Shown: positions 28,309 to 36,832, counted from the stretch's first letter. The stretch: 64,000 nucleotides of DNA from Enterococcus saccharolyticus subsp. saccharolyticus (GCF_029023825.1 NZ_CP118957.1:1759794-1823793), one strand, 5' to 3'. The notes: a model not told the origin generated them from the sequence alone. A program made the numbers and translations.

Positions 28309-29602
28309 CTTTTCGCCACCTTTTTGCCAAATGGTTCATTTCCTTAATTTCCTGACACGCTTTGCGAATAGCTACCGTTTGTTGATTCAAAAAAAAGATT
28401 ACTCGCCCATGATTAAAGGCTCCTTTTCGATCTACTCGACCAGAAATCTGCACCAACGCTGATTTCGTATAAACAGGATGATTCGCTCCCATAATAATGA
28501 CTGAAACATGCTCAAATGTTACGCCTCTTTCTAAAATCGTGGTAGTGAAAAGCACCCGATACGACTTATCACGCATCGCTTGTACTTTAGCTTCTCGATG
28601 TTCATCTTGCGAAGAGACACAGGCAACTTCCCCTGTAGCAAAATACTGTTTGACAGCTGCATAGACTTTTTTCATATATGCAATACTAGGACAAAACACC
28701 AATACGGCATTCGCTTTTAGCAATTCATTTAATAAACGAATCAGTTTTCGCAAGTGCCATTTTCTTTGGTAACAGCTTGCCCAATGTTCATACCAGTGAA
28801 GTTCTGGAACAATTAACGGTCGTTGATGATAACGAATAGGTAATTGTTCAATGGCAAATTCTTCTTGAATTTCTGCTATTAACTGTTGCGGTGGTGTTGC
28901 AGTTAAATAAATATATCGGCCATTTGGTTTAATTGCTTGAGATACAGCAAAGCGTAATTGGGGATTACCCTCATAAGGAAACGCATCGATTTCGTCCACA
29001 ATCAATAAATCAAATGCTTGATAAAAATGAATTAACTGATGTGTTGTGCAAACAGTTAATTTACTATATCGATACTTCTCTTCTGAAGCCCCATACAGCA
29101 ATAATGTTTTTTCTTTCGGGAATGCTTGATGAATACGTGGAAATAATTCGCGGCACACATCGATTCGAGGAGATGTGACGCCCACACGGCCACCGAGCGA
29201 CAACACTTGTTGAATAATCGGGAAAATCATCTCTGTCTTGCCTGCCCCTGTAACAGCCCAAATCATGGTATGCTGTTGATTTTCTAACAGATGATCAGCC
29301 ACTGCTTGTTGGGGTGGTGTTAACTTTCCTTGCCACGTAAGAAGAACCTCACGTTTTTGAATGGTCGTTTCTTGCTTTGAGACTAGAAATTCCTCGCTAG
29401 TCAAACGACCAAATTGGACACACGCTCCACAATAGTATTTGCCACTTGGTAACAATTGTTCTTTTTTAGAAAATAACGTCCCACATCTTTGACACTGTCC
29501 AGTCTTTAAATCGAGTGCTTCACGCACCACCATGGCATCATCATCGACTGTCGGTAATTCACTTTTAGGAATAGCCACTTGTCTACCTAACCATTCGTTC
29601 AT
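28298..29602 (-). CDS. comFA: DNA helicase/translocase ComFA
   Basis: ComFA is a superfamily 2 ATPase needed for DNA import in competent bacteria. An N-terminal four-cysteine zinc finger (CQRCG ... YYCGAC) precedes Walker A AVTGAGKTEMI and the DEAD-like LIVDEIDAFPY. Helicase motifs such as TATPP and QISGRVDRKG follow. I chose the ATG at 29602 (434 residues) with GAGGTGA before it. The reading frame is intact and the downstream comFC overlaps. Confidence 0.9.
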   Translation of the reverse strand: MNEWLGRQVAIPKSELPTVDDDAMVVREALDLKTGQCQRCGTLFSKKEQLLPSGKYYCGACVQFGRLTSEEFLVSKQETTIQKREVLLTWQGKLTPPQQAVADHLLENQQHTMIWAVTGAGKTEMIFPIIQQVLSLGGRVGVTSPRIDVCRELFPRIHQAFPKEKTLLLYGASEEKYRYSKLTVCTTHQLIHFYQAFDLLIVDEIDAFPYEGNPQLRFAVSQAIKPNGRYIYLTATPPQQLIAEIQEEFAIEQLPIRYHQRPLIVPELHWYEHWASCYQRKWHLRKLIRLLNELLKANAVLVFCPSIAYMKKVYAAVKQYFATGEVACVSSQDEHREAKVQAMRDKSYRVLFTTTILERGVTFEHVSVIIMGANHPVYTKSALVQISGRVDRKGAFNHGRVIFFLNQQTVAIRKACQEIKEMNHLAKRWRKDAL

Positions 29603-29629
29603 ATTCTCACCTCTCATTGAGAAATACGC

Positions 29630-29665
29630 AAAAAAGCGAGAAAATAATAGCTATTTTCTCGCTTT
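29630..29665 (-). terminator. Terminator after the PTS IIB gene
   Basis: AAAGCGAGAAAATA / TATTTTCTCGCTTT forms a 14-base stem followed by six T residues on the minus strand, closing the IIB gene before comFA. Confidence 0.88.
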
Positions 29666-29690
29666 ATCTATTTTATTTATGAAGGGGGAA

Positions 29691-30011
29691 TTATTCGCCA
29701 ATCAAATCCAACGCTTGTTGCAAGACTTTCTCACCATTCATCATGCCATAATCAGCCATATTGATTACTTCTAAAGGAATACCTTTTGGTGCTAAGCGTT
29801 TTTCAAAATCGCCTTTCATAAAGCGAACTTGAGGACCTAATAATAGTACATTTACATCTTTATTGGCTAAATGATTGTCCGCATCTGAAGCTGATACTGC
29901 AAAAATATCTGTTTCTAATCCTTTCGCTTCTGCTGCTTGTTGCATTTTTGTTACTAATAAACTTGTACTCATACCTGCTGAACATACTAACATAATTGTT
30001 TTTTTCGCCAT
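29691..30011 (-). CDS. PTS lactose/cellobiose-type IIB component, orphan
   Basis: The 106-residue protein begins AKKTIMLVCSAGMSTSLLVT, with the phospho-accepting cysteine (VCSAGMSTS) of lactose/cellobiose-family IIB proteins. It also carries the later LLGPQVRFM motif. IIB relays phosphate from IIA to the sugar bound by IIC. No IIA or IIC gene lies nearby, so it must work with components encoded elsewhere or be regulatory. The ATG at 30011 follows AAGGGGAG. It has its own terminator and appears monocistronic. Confidence 0.88.
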   Translation of the reverse strand: MAKKTIMLVCSAGMSTSLLVTKMQQAAEAKGLETDIFAVSASDADNHLANKDVNVLLLGPQVRFMKGDFEKRLAPKGIPLEVINMADYGMMNGEKVLQQALDLIGE

Positions 30012-30101
30012 AATAAATCTCCCCTTAATCATTCGATTATCTTCTATTAATAAACCATACTTCTATTATAAAATAAACTTATTCTTTGTCAACGCTTCCT
30101 T

Positions 30102-30392
30102 TTAATTTCGCTCTAACCAAGTTGATTTCACCAACGGCCGAAAAACAGCATATTCTTTTTCTAAATTTACATAGACAACTTCATACTTGGCATTAATCCA
30201 CGCATAAGCACCTTTTTCAGGATGTTTGTAATCATTGGTCCACCAATCAAGCGTTATGCGGGCTGTTTTAGGCAAACCATTGGCTGGAAATAATAATTCA
30301 TCAAACTGGGTAAACGTTAATGTCACTTGCGAACCACCGTTATTTTTCAAGTACTTTGTAATGACATCGTATTTCTTTTTTCTTCTCGCCAT
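30102..30392 (-). CDS. Hypothetical protein, 96 residues
   Basis: I can name no function. The strong AGGAGGGTGA before the ATG supports a real gene. The protein begins with a very basic stretch (MARRKKKYDVITKYLKNNGG) followed by a compact aromatic-rich domain (WWTNDYKHPEKGAYAWINAKY) and a basic end. The pattern suggests a small nucleic-acid-associated or DNA-binding protein, but that is a guess. It stands alone between the orphan IIB gene and the divergent YigZ gene. Confidence 0.6.
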   Translation of the reverse strand: MARRKKKYDVITKYLKNNGGSQVTLTFTQFDELLFPANGLPKTARITLDWWTNDYKHPEKGAYAWINAKYEVVYVNLEKEYAVFRPLVKSTWLERN

Positions 30393-30498
30393 CGCTCACC
30401 CTCCTTTTACTTATTATTACGCTTTCATCCGTAAATTGCAAGACTAGTCACCATTTGAAAATTCATCCATTTTTTTCTATACTAGAGAAAAGGAGTGC

Positions 30499-31146
30499 AT
30501 GATTTTGATTGATACTTATTTAACCATCAAAGAAGATGGACAAAGTGAAATAGAAATAAAAAAATCTCGTTTTATTTGTTCTTTAAAACGAGTTGAAACA
30601 GAAGAAGAAGCCAAAGAATTCATTCAATCCTTAAAAAAAGAACATTGGAAAGCCAATCATAATTGCAGCGCCTTTGTCTTAGGAGAAAAAAATGAGATTC
30701 AGCGTTCGAGTGATGATGGTGAACCTAGTGGTACTGCAGGCGTACCAATGTTAGAAGTTTTAAAGAAAAACGACTTGATGAATGTAGTCGCTGTTGTTAC
30801 TCGCTATTTTGGTGGCACCAAATTAGGCACTGGTGGGTTGATCCGTGCGTATTCCAGCGCTGTCTCTCATGCACTAGAAGACATTGGTATTGTTGAAGGC
30901 AAACGCCAAAAAGAACTATTCGTCCAAATTGATTACTCTTCATTGGGTAAATTACAACATTATTTGGAGCAACATCACTTTGTTATTAAGGATACGCAAT
31001 TTTTAGAACACATCACTTTATGTGTAATGGTTCAAGAAGAAGAACACTTTAAAGAAGCCATCACGGATCTACTAAGTGGTCAAGTATCATTTGAAGAGGG
31101 CGACTATTCCTATGTAGAAACACTCATTAAAAATAAAACAAGCTGA
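30499..31146 (+). CDS. yigZ: YigZ/IMPACT-family protein
   Basis: The 215-residue protein has the UPF0029 N-terminal domain: KKSRFICSLKRVETEEEA, SSDDGEPSGTAG, VVTRYFGGTKLGTGGLIRAY. A ferredoxin-like DUF1949 C-terminal domain follows. IMPACT-like proteins are linked to translation control in eukaryotes; the bacterial role is unclear. The ATG at 30499 is only three bases from GGAG, and the TTG at 30505 (spacing nine) is an equally good start. A terminator follows. Confidence 0.88.
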   Translation: MILIDTYLTIKEDGQSEIEIKKSRFICSLKRVETEEEAKEFIQSLKKEHWKANHNCSAFVLGEKNEIQRSSDDGEPSGTAGVPMLEVLKKNDLMNVVAVVTRYFGGTKLGTGGLIRAYSSAVSHALEDIGIVEGKRQKELFVQIDYSSLGKLQHYLEQHHFVIKDTQFLEHITLCVMVQEEEHFKEAITDLLSGQVSFEEGDYSYVETLIKNKTS

Positions 31147-31170
31147 AGCATGCTCCAGCTTGTTTTTATT
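31138..31170. terminator. Terminator between yigZ and the convergent GntR gene
   Basis: ACAAGCTG / CAGCTTGT is followed by TTTTTATTTTT on the plus strand and overlaps the stop codons of both genes. Confidence 0.8.
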
Positions 31171-31873
31171 TTTCCAAGAAGAATTCAAAACGATTCCCCA
31201 CATATTGGCTACGTACGTATTCAAATGGTTGACCATCTGACAAAAAGGATACTTGGCGCATACGTAAAATAGCATCGCCTTTTTTAATATCTAAATAATC
31301 GGCAATCTTTTCTGATGCAATCATTGCTGAAATTGTTTGATTCGCGCCACCAATCTTTTTTTGGCCTTTCTCTTCTAGTGTTCGATAAAGAGACGAGGTA
31401 ATTTCTGATTTACTATAATCACGAATTAGTTTTTCAGGAACACTGGCTACTTCAAAACAAATGGGGATGTCATCGGCTAAACGCACACGTTCCATTCTTA
31501 AAATAATATCATCTTTGCTTAATTGTAGTTTTTCCATTTCACTTGAACTTGGTGACGTAAAAAAATAAGAAACCGCTCGACTAGACGGTACGCGTCCTTG
31601 CGAAAGCATAATATCTGTAAAACTTGTTGTACCAGTCATTTTTTCTTGGACTTTTCGACGTGCCACATACGTCCCTGAGCCAATTTTTCTTTCAAGAATT
31701 CCTTCATCAGCTAAAGTTTGAATGGCTTGACGCAATGTCATACGGCTCACGCCAAATTGTGTCGATAATTCTCGTTCTGAAGGAAGACGATCTCCTATTT
31801 TCCAATAATTCGCTTCAATTTTCTCTTTAATTGCATCATGTATCTGAATATATACAGGCAATGTATCTACCAT
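31166..31873 (-). CDS. GntR/HutC-type transcription regulator
   Basis: The N-terminal winged helix-turn-helix is clear (RLPSERELSTQFGVSRMTLRQAIQ, about residues 28-51, with GSGTYVA). A UTRA effector domain follows (about 85-230), as in regulators of sugar or amino-sugar phosphate metabolism. The gene lies alone, convergent with yigZ and downstream of a small gene. Its target and ligand cannot be inferred from neighbours, although the orphan PTS IIB is 1.2 kb away. GGAGAGGG precedes the ATG. Confidence 0.9.
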   Translation of the reverse strand: MVDTLPVYIQIHDAIKEKIEANYWKIGDRLPSERELSTQFGVSRMTLRQAIQTLADEGILERKIGSGTYVARRKVQEKMTGTTSFTDIMLSQGRVPSSRAVSYFFTSPSSSEMEKLQLSKDDIILRMERVRLADDIPICFEVASVPEKLIRDYSKSEITSSLYRTLEEKGQKKIGGANQTISAMIASEKIADYLDIKKGDAILRMRQVSFLSDGQPFEYVRSQYVGNRFEFFLEK

Positions 31874-31947
31874 TTTTTTTACCCTCTCCTTCTTTTCTCT
31901 TTATTATATCTACTATCCTTCTAAATTCAAACAAAACTCGTCATAAA

Positions 31948-31984
31948 AAAACTTTCAACACAAAAGGTTGAAAGTTTTTTCTAG
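31948..31984 (-). terminator. Terminator after the 54-residue gene
   Basis: AAAAAACTTTCAAC pairs with GTTGAAAGTTTTTT; it works on either strand and starts one base past the small gene. Confidence 0.85.
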
Positions 31985-32149
31985 TTAATAGTTTTTAGAA
32001 CGCCATTTAATGGTATGTTTGGTTTTACGTGGCTGTGTTACTTTCACACCATCTTTGTTCAAATTAACTGTGACATCTTTTTTCGTAATTTCATGAATAT
32101 GCTCAGCAGCCTCTGTTATTTTTTCTTTTAAATTAAATGGTAATTTCAT
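31985..32149 (-). CDS. Small hypothetical protein, 54 residues
   Basis: The frame runs from an ATG (an adjacent in-frame ATG lies at 32152) with AAGGAG eight bases upstream to a TAA, and a perfect terminator follows at once. The protein starts MKLPFNLKEKITEAAEHIHE, an amphipathic helix, and continues into a Lys/Thr-rich, very basic tail ending WRSKNY. No signal peptide or membrane segment is seen. I do not recognise the family. The complete expression signals make it a likely real gene. Confidence 0.65.
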   Translation of the reverse strand: MKLPFNLKEKITEAAEHIHEITKKDVTVNLNKDGVKVTQPRKTKHTIKWRSKNY

Positions 32150-32202
32150 CATAAACACTCCTTTTTATTTTAGAGTATCGCAAAATCAGAATTTATTCAA
32201 AT

Positions 32203-32230
32203 AAAAAAAGACACGTCTTAAACGTGTCTT
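32203..32230 (-). terminator. Terminator of the tRNA-Tyr/tRNA-Gln unit
   Basis: AAGACACGT / ACGTGTCTT hairpin with a seven-base T run on the minus strand, just after tRNA-Gln. Confidence 0.88.
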
Positions 32231-32234
32231 AAAA

Positions 32235-32306
32235 CTGGGGTAGCTGGATTCGAACCAACGCATGAGGGAGTCAAAGTCCCTTGCCTTACCGCTTGGCTAT
32301 ACCCCA
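32235..32306 (-). tRNA. tRNA-Gln (anticodon TTG)
   Basis: The acceptor TGGGGTA / TACCCCA, a D arm, the anticodon loop CTTTGAC with TTG, and the T arm with GGTTCGAATCC are all present. Discriminator G. CCA is not encoded. Confidence 0.96.
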
Positions 32307-32307
32307 A

Positions 32308-32391
32308 TGGTGGAGGAGAGTGGATTCGAACCACTGAACCCGAAGGAACGGATTTACAGTCCGTCGCGTTTAGCCACTTCGCTACTCCTCC
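32308..32391 (-). tRNA. tRNA-Tyr (anticodon GTA)
   Basis: The acceptor GGAGGAG / CTCCTCC, the anticodon loop CTGTAAA with GTA, a long variable arm (class II) and TTCGAAT T loop are intact. The discriminator A is followed by an encoded CCA, and tRNA-Gln begins one base later. Confidence 0.96.
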
Positions 32392-32421
32392 AAAAGGTTG
32401 TTTAATCAACCTGACTTAGTT

Positions 32422-32450
32422 ATAATACAATATTATTTTTAACTTTGCAA
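32422..32450 (-). promoter_or_regulatory. Promoter of the tRNA-Tyr/tRNA-Gln unit
   Basis: TTGCAA (32450-32445) and TATTAT (32427-32422) are separated by 17 bases, about 30 bases before tRNA-Tyr. Confidence 0.7.
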
Positions 32451-32486
32451 TACTTTTTTTCAACTTTTTTTGTTTTTTTCTAGAAA

Positions 32487-32717
32487 TTATTCATGTAAGT
32501 TCCATTGACGAATAATTGACTCAATTGCAAGATCTAAACTCTTACTTGCACCAAGTTCTTCATTGTCCATAAAGCTTTGGAATTCTTTCGGACCATATGC
32601 TAATACTTCACCAATTTTTTTCTTACCAATATACAATTCTGTCACATCATAGGTTGAACCACTAATCGTTTTCTTGGTTTCTTCAATACGTACTTCAATA
32701 TCTTTATTTTTTTTCAC
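32487..32717 (-). CDS. DUF2969 family protein
   Basis: This small soluble protein (76 residues from a GTG at 32717) matches the DUF2969 pattern known from Lactobacillales: KKNKDIEVRIEE, then LYIGKKKIGEV, then ASKSLDLAIESIIRQWNLHE. No function is known. The GTG has GAGGTGA about six bases upstream; the longer frame to an ATG at 32738 has no ribosome binding site. Confidence 0.75.
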   Translation of the reverse strand: MKKNKDIEVRIEETKKTISGSTYDVTELYIGKKKIGEVLAYGPKEFQSFMDNEELGASKSLDLAIESIIRQWNLHE

Positions 32718-32793
32718 AATTTTCACCTCGAGTTCCATTCTATCATAAATTTATTTATTTCCTAGTAGAAACTTCCTGACTTTACTATTTTCA

Positions 32794-32834
32794 TAAAAAA
32801 ACCACTTCTCAGGAAATTCTGAGAAGTGGTTTTC
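32794..32834 (-). terminator. Terminator of the liv operon
   Basis: ACCACTTCTCAG / CTGAGAAGTGGT is a 12-base perfect stem with a seven-base T run on the minus strand, right after the CBS-ACT gene. Confidence 0.9.
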
Positions 32835-32836
32835 TC

Positions 32837-33481
32837 TTATTGGTTTGTTAACACCGCATTGGTAACTGTGTAACCAGCTGTTTCCAGTGCTTGTCGAATC
32901 GTTGTAACTGCTGGAGATTCCACTTGAATTTCAATAATAGTTGCACCATTCACACGATTTACCACAATCGTCGCAATACTAAAATCATTATCAGCTAATA
33001 GTTTCGCAATATTTGCAAGAATTCCTTTTTGATCTTCTGCAATTTGAATCGTGACACGTGTACCACCATTATTGTAGCCAGTTATTTTTAAGAATGCATC
33101 AAAAATATCATTATTTGTGATAATTCCTTTTAAATCTGAGCCTTCAACAACAGGTAAAACCCCGATATTTTTCGTACGCATTAGCGCAATCGCATCTTCT
33201 AGTAAAGCATCCGGCGCAATCGTTGCTACATTTTTAATCATGACATCACGAACAGTTGTTTTATTTAATAAATAATTGACCTCATAAACACTTAAACTGG
33301 TTGCTTTAGAAGGCATGGCTTCTTGAATAATTCCTTCTGTAATCAATCCCACTAATTGCCCATTTTCCAATACTGGCAAACGATGAATATCATGGTGTTT
33401 CATCAAATCTACTGCGTCAAAAATCGGTGTGTCTGGTGTTACTGTTACTAAATCTGTGGCCATAAAATCACTTACGCTCAT
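32837..33481 (-). CDS. CBS-pair and ACT-like domain protein (AcuB-like)
   Basis: Two CBS motifs make up residues 1-135 (VTVTPDTPIFDAVDLMKHHD and VATIAPDALLEDAIALMRTK), followed by an ACT-like domain (about 140-214) with GTRVTIQIAEDQKGILANIA. CBS pairs bind adenine nucleotides and ACT domains often bind amino acids. The gene starts three bases after livF and ends at the operon terminator. I infer a role in sensing branched-chain amino acids or energy state for the transporter; this is not shown. A homologous gene often follows livF in Firmicutes. Confidence 0.85.
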   Translation of the reverse strand: MSVSDFMATDLVTVTPDTPIFDAVDLMKHHDIHRLPVLENGQLVGLITEGIIQEAMPSKATSLSVYEVNYLLNKTTVRDVMIKNVATIAPDALLEDAIALMRTKNIGVLPVVEGSDLKGIITNNDIFDAFLKITGYNNGGTRVTIQIAEDQKGILANIAKLLADNDFSIATIVVNRVNGATIIEIQVESPAVTTIRQALETAGYTVTNAVLTNQ

Positions 33482-33484
33482 TTT

Positions 33485-34186
33485 TTACCCTCCTAAGTAT
33501 GCTTTCTTGACAGCTTCACTAGATAATAATTCCTGTCCAGTTCCTTCAAGAACAACTTTACCTGTTTCTAATACATATCCTCGATCAGCAATCGATAAAG
33601 CCATATTTGCATTTTGTTCAATCAACAAGACAGTTGTTCCTTGTTGTTGAATTTCTTGAATAATCGAAAAAATTTCACGGATGAAAATCGGCGCTAACCC
33701 CATTGATGGTTCATCTAACAACAATAGTTTCGGTTTAGACATCAATGCGCGTCCCATGGCTAACATTTGTTGTTCTCCACCTGATAAAGTTGCCGCATCT
33801 TGATTTTTACGCTCTTTTAATACAGGAAATTTAGCAAAAACTTGTTCATAATCTGCTTTTACATTGCTGTCTTTACGTAAAAATGCACCCATTTCTAAAT
33901 TTTCTTGAACAGTTAATCCAGGAAAAACATGACGTCCTTCTGGCACTTGTGATAGACCAGAAGCAACGATTTTTTGTGGTGCTGCTTTTTCAATCGCTTG
34001 TCCTTCAAATACAATCGAACCTTCAGAAGGACGAATCAATCCAGAAATCGTACGCAAAATGGTGGTTTTACCGGCTCCATTTGCACCAATTAATGAAACA
34101 ATTTCACCTTGATTTACTTGGAAGGAAACATTATGAACCGCTTGGATCATACCATAACGGACAGATAAATTATCAACCTTTAACAT
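33485..34186 (-). CDS. livF: Branched-chain amino acid ABC transporter ATPase LivF
   Basis: LivF is one of two ATPases powering leucine/isoleucine/valine import. Walker A GANGAGKTT, signature LSGGEQQMLAMGRALM and Walker B LLLLDEPSMGLAP are intact; the SMGLAP form is typical of LivF. Its start overlaps the livG stop by one base. The length of 233 residues is normal. Confidence 0.94.
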   Translation of the reverse strand: MLKVDNLSVRYGMIQAVHNVSFQVNQGEIVSLIGANGAGKTTILRTISGLIRPSEGSIVFEGQAIEKAAPQKIVASGLSQVPEGRHVFPGLTVQENLEMGAFLRKDSNVKADYEQVFAKFPVLKERKNQDAATLSGGEQQMLAMGRALMSKPKLLLLDEPSMGLAPIFIREIFSIIQEIQQQGTTVLLIEQNANMALSIADRGYVLETGKVVLEGTGQELLSSEAVKKAYLGG

Positions 34187-34962
34187 TATATTTCCCCTCC
34201 TAAATACGCCTCAATTACCCGAGGGTTATTCTTAATTTCATCTGGATTTCCTTCAGCGATGATTTGACCATATTCTAACACATAAATGCGTTCGCAAACA
34301 TCCATAACTAAATTCATATCGTGCTCAATTAAGACAATTGTTAAACCGAAGTCTTTTTGAATTTGACGAATCAACGCGGTTAATTCTGCTGTTTCTTGTG
34401 GATTCATCCCTGCTGCAGGCTCATCTAAAAACAAAATTTTTGGTTCGGTTGCCAAAGCACGGACAATCTCTAAGCGACGTTGTTGACCATAAGGCAAGTT
34501 TCTAGCTAACGTATTTTCTTTCTCTTCTAAATCAAAAATACTTAACAGTTCACGGACTTTGTTACGCATCATTTCTTCGGTTTGATAGAATTTTGGCAAA
34601 CGCAAAATTGTGCTAAAAAAGCCCTCTTTATTTTTGGAATTCATTGCAATCAATACATTATCCATAACTGTCAAATCTTTAAATAAACGGATGTTTTGGA
34701 ACGTACGAGAAAGGCCTAAATCTGCAATTTTATATGGTTTAACACCATTCAAACGCTCTTCTTTTCCACCAATATTGAATAATACGTCCCCACTGCTTGG
34801 TTCATAAACACCTGTTAATAGGTTGAATAATGTCGTTTTTCCAGCACCATTTGGTCCAATCAAACCGACTAGTTCATTGTCTTCCAACGTGATGTTGACA
34901 TGCGATACTGCAGCCAGACCACCAAAATTTTTAGTTAATTGATTAACGGTTAATAGAGGCAT
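34186..34962 (-). CDS. livG: Branched-chain amino acid ABC transporter ATPase LivG
   Basis: LivG is the second ATPase. Walker A GPNGAGKTT, the Liv-type signature LPYGQQRRLEIVRALA and Walker B ILFLDEPAAGMNP are intact, and the LivG C-terminus GNPDEIKNNPRVIEAYLG is present. I chose the ATG at 34962 (258 residues) because AAGGAGG lies nine bases before it; the codon at 34971 abuts that site. It overlaps the end of livM by 20 bases. Confidence 0.94.
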   Translation of the reverse strand: MPLLTVNQLTKNFGGLAAVSHVNITLEDNELVGLIGPNGAGKTTLFNLLTGVYEPSSGDVLFNIGGKEERLNGVKPYKIADLGLSRTFQNIRLFKDLTVMDNVLIAMNSKNKEGFFSTILRLPKFYQTEEMMRNKVRELLSIFDLEEKENTLARNLPYGQQRRLEIVRALATEPKILFLDEPAAGMNPQETAELTALIRQIQKDFGLTIVLIEHDMNLVMDVCERIYVLEYGQIIAEGNPDEIKNNPRVIEAYLGGEI

Positions 34963-35920
34963 TTGAATCATCCTCCTTTTTAGAAAATTTGTTAAAGATA
35001 CGTTTCACTGAAAATTCCCAAGTACCTAATAGACCACTTGGTTTGAAAATCATAATCGCAATAATAGCTAGTGCGTAAATAATCATACGTAGATTTCCGA
35101 AATCTTGAAGATACATATTCAAGAAACCTAAAACAACCGCCGCAACTACAGCTCCTGTTGTACTACCAATACCACCAAATACCACGATAATTAATACATC
35201 AATTGATTTCATAAATCCATAATCTTGTGGGAAAACAGATTGTTGGTAACTTGCAAATAATGAACCCGCTACACTTGCTAAGACAGCTCCCATTACAAAG
35301 GCGATTACTTTATATTTCGTAGTATTTACGCCCATTGATTCTGCAGCAATTTCATCTTCACGAACAGATAAAGTTGCACGACCAGGGCCACTGTGAATAA
35401 AGTTTGAAACGATTAAAATAGACAATACCATCATCACAAAAATAACTTGCCAATTACTAAACTGAGGTAAGCCAAAAATCCCTGCTGGACCATTAGTAAT
35501 ATCACTCAGATTAATTATTAAAATACGAATAATCTCAGAAATCCCTAAGGTCGCAATTGCTAAATAGTCACCTTTTAAACGTAACGTTGGCATCCCTACT
35601 GCTAAAGCGATAATACCAGCTAAAAACATTCCTAAAATGATCCCTGTCGCAAAGCCACCAAATGTCGGGTTATCACGTGTCATAATTGCCGTTGCATAGG
35701 CACCAATTGCCATAAAACCGGCATGTCCTAGTGAAAACTGACCAGAAAAACCAATAATTAAGTTCAAACTTACTGCTAAGATAATATTAATACCAATATT
35801 GGCAATAATCGCATCGGTAAATAGATTGATTACACCACCATTATATAAAGCAAATAAACCAAAATAGATGACAGCAGCAATCGCTAACCATGTCAGATTA
35901 TATTTTAAATTCTTTTTCAT
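34943..35920 (-). CDS. livM: Branched-chain amino acid ABC transporter permease LivM
   Basis: LivM forms the channel with LivH. The protein has eight to nine membrane helices, the GFSGQFSLGHAGFMAIGAY motif (about residues 58-76) and VFGGIGSTTGAVVAA near the C-terminus, all typical of LivM. The ATG at 35920 (325 residues) follows AGGTG by six bases; a GTG at 35929 is an alternative. It starts ten bases after livH. Confidence 0.93.
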   Translation of the reverse strand: MKKNLKYNLTWLAIAAVIYFGLFALYNGGVINLFTDAIIANIGINIILAVSLNLIIGFSGQFSLGHAGFMAIGAYATAIMTRDNPTFGGFATGIILGMFLAGIIALAVGMPTLRLKGDYLAIATLGISEIIRILIINLSDITNGPAGIFGLPQFSNWQVIFVMMVLSILIVSNFIHSGPGRATLSVREDEIAAESMGVNTTKYKVIAFVMGAVLASVAGSLFASYQQSVFPQDYGFMKSIDVLIIVVFGGIGSTTGAVVAAVVLGFLNMYLQDFGNLRMIIYALAIIAIMIFKPSGLLGTWEFSVKRIFNKFSKKEDDSNASINR

Positions 35921-35929
35921 TGCTGACAC

Positions 35930-36832
35930 CTACACTTTCTCTTTAATATTTTTGCCAAGAATTCCAGCAGGACGAATCAATAGGATAATAATCAACACTG
36001 CATACACTAAGGCATCTTTGTAGTCAGAAAAACCAAGTGCTGTTGACATTGTTTCGATTAAACCAATCGCAAAACCACCAAGTGCTGCGCCAGGAATAAT
36101 ACCAATACCGCCCAATACTGCCGCAACGAAAGATTTCAAGCCGGGAGCGACACCCATCATCGGATCAATTGAATTGTAATACAAACCAATTAACATCCCA
36201 CCAGCCGCTGCTAATGCAGAACCTAAAGCAAAAGTAAATGAAATCGTACGGTTCACGTTAATTCCCATTAATTGTGCTGCATCTGTATCAACACTTACTG
36301 CACGCATCGCTTTTCCCATCCGTGTTTTTTGAACAATTAATTGTAAAATAATCATTAATGAGACAGAAATGCCTAAAATCAATAATTGAATATTACTTAC
36401 TGACACGAAGCCAATTGAAAACGTTTGGCGAGCAATTGCTTGTGGGAATGGGCGTGTATCTGGTGAAAAGAAATAGATCATTACGTTTTGTAACAAATAA
36501 GATACCCCAATCGCCGTAATTAATGCTGCGATACGTGTCGATTTTCTTAAAGGTCGATACGCTAAAAATTCTACAGCAACGCCTAATAATGCGCTAGCTG
36601 CCATTGAAATAAGCATAGCAACGAAAAAGCCCCAAGCATTTGGTAAAATTCCCCAAGTATTAAATGAATTAATCAAAAAATAACCGATGAAACTCCCAAT
36701 CATATAAATTTCGCCGTGAGCAAAGTTAATAAGTTTAATAATACCATATACCATTGTGTAACCTAGTGCCATCAAGGCATAGATGCTACCTAGGAATAGG
36801 CCGTTGATTAATTGCTGGATCATTACTTCCAT
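35930..36832 (-). CDS. livH: Branched-chain amino acid ABC transporter permease LivH
   Basis: LivH is the partner permease, with about eight membrane helices. The signature regions are GSIYALMALGYTMVYG, INFAHGEIYMIGSF and LGGIGIIPGAALGGF. Two near-adjacent ATG codons (36832 and 36823) are possible and neither has a strong ribosome binding site; I use the first (300 residues). The frame extends to 36886 without better signals. A terminator-like hairpin separates it from livJ. Confidence 0.92.
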   Translation of the reverse strand: MEVMIQQLINGLFLGSIYALMALGYTMVYGIIKLINFAHGEIYMIGSFIGYFLINSFNTWGILPNAWGFFVAMLISMAASALLGVAVEFLAYRPLRKSTRIAALITAIGVSYLLQNVMIYFFSPDTRPFPQAIARQTFSIGFVSVSNIQLLILGISVSLMIILQLIVQKTRMGKAMRAVSVDTDAAQLMGINVNRTISFTFALGSALAAAGGMLIGLYYNSIDPMMGVAPGLKSFVAAVLGGIGIIPGAALGGFAIGLIETMSTALGFSDYKDALVYAVLIIILLIRPAGILGKNIKEKV

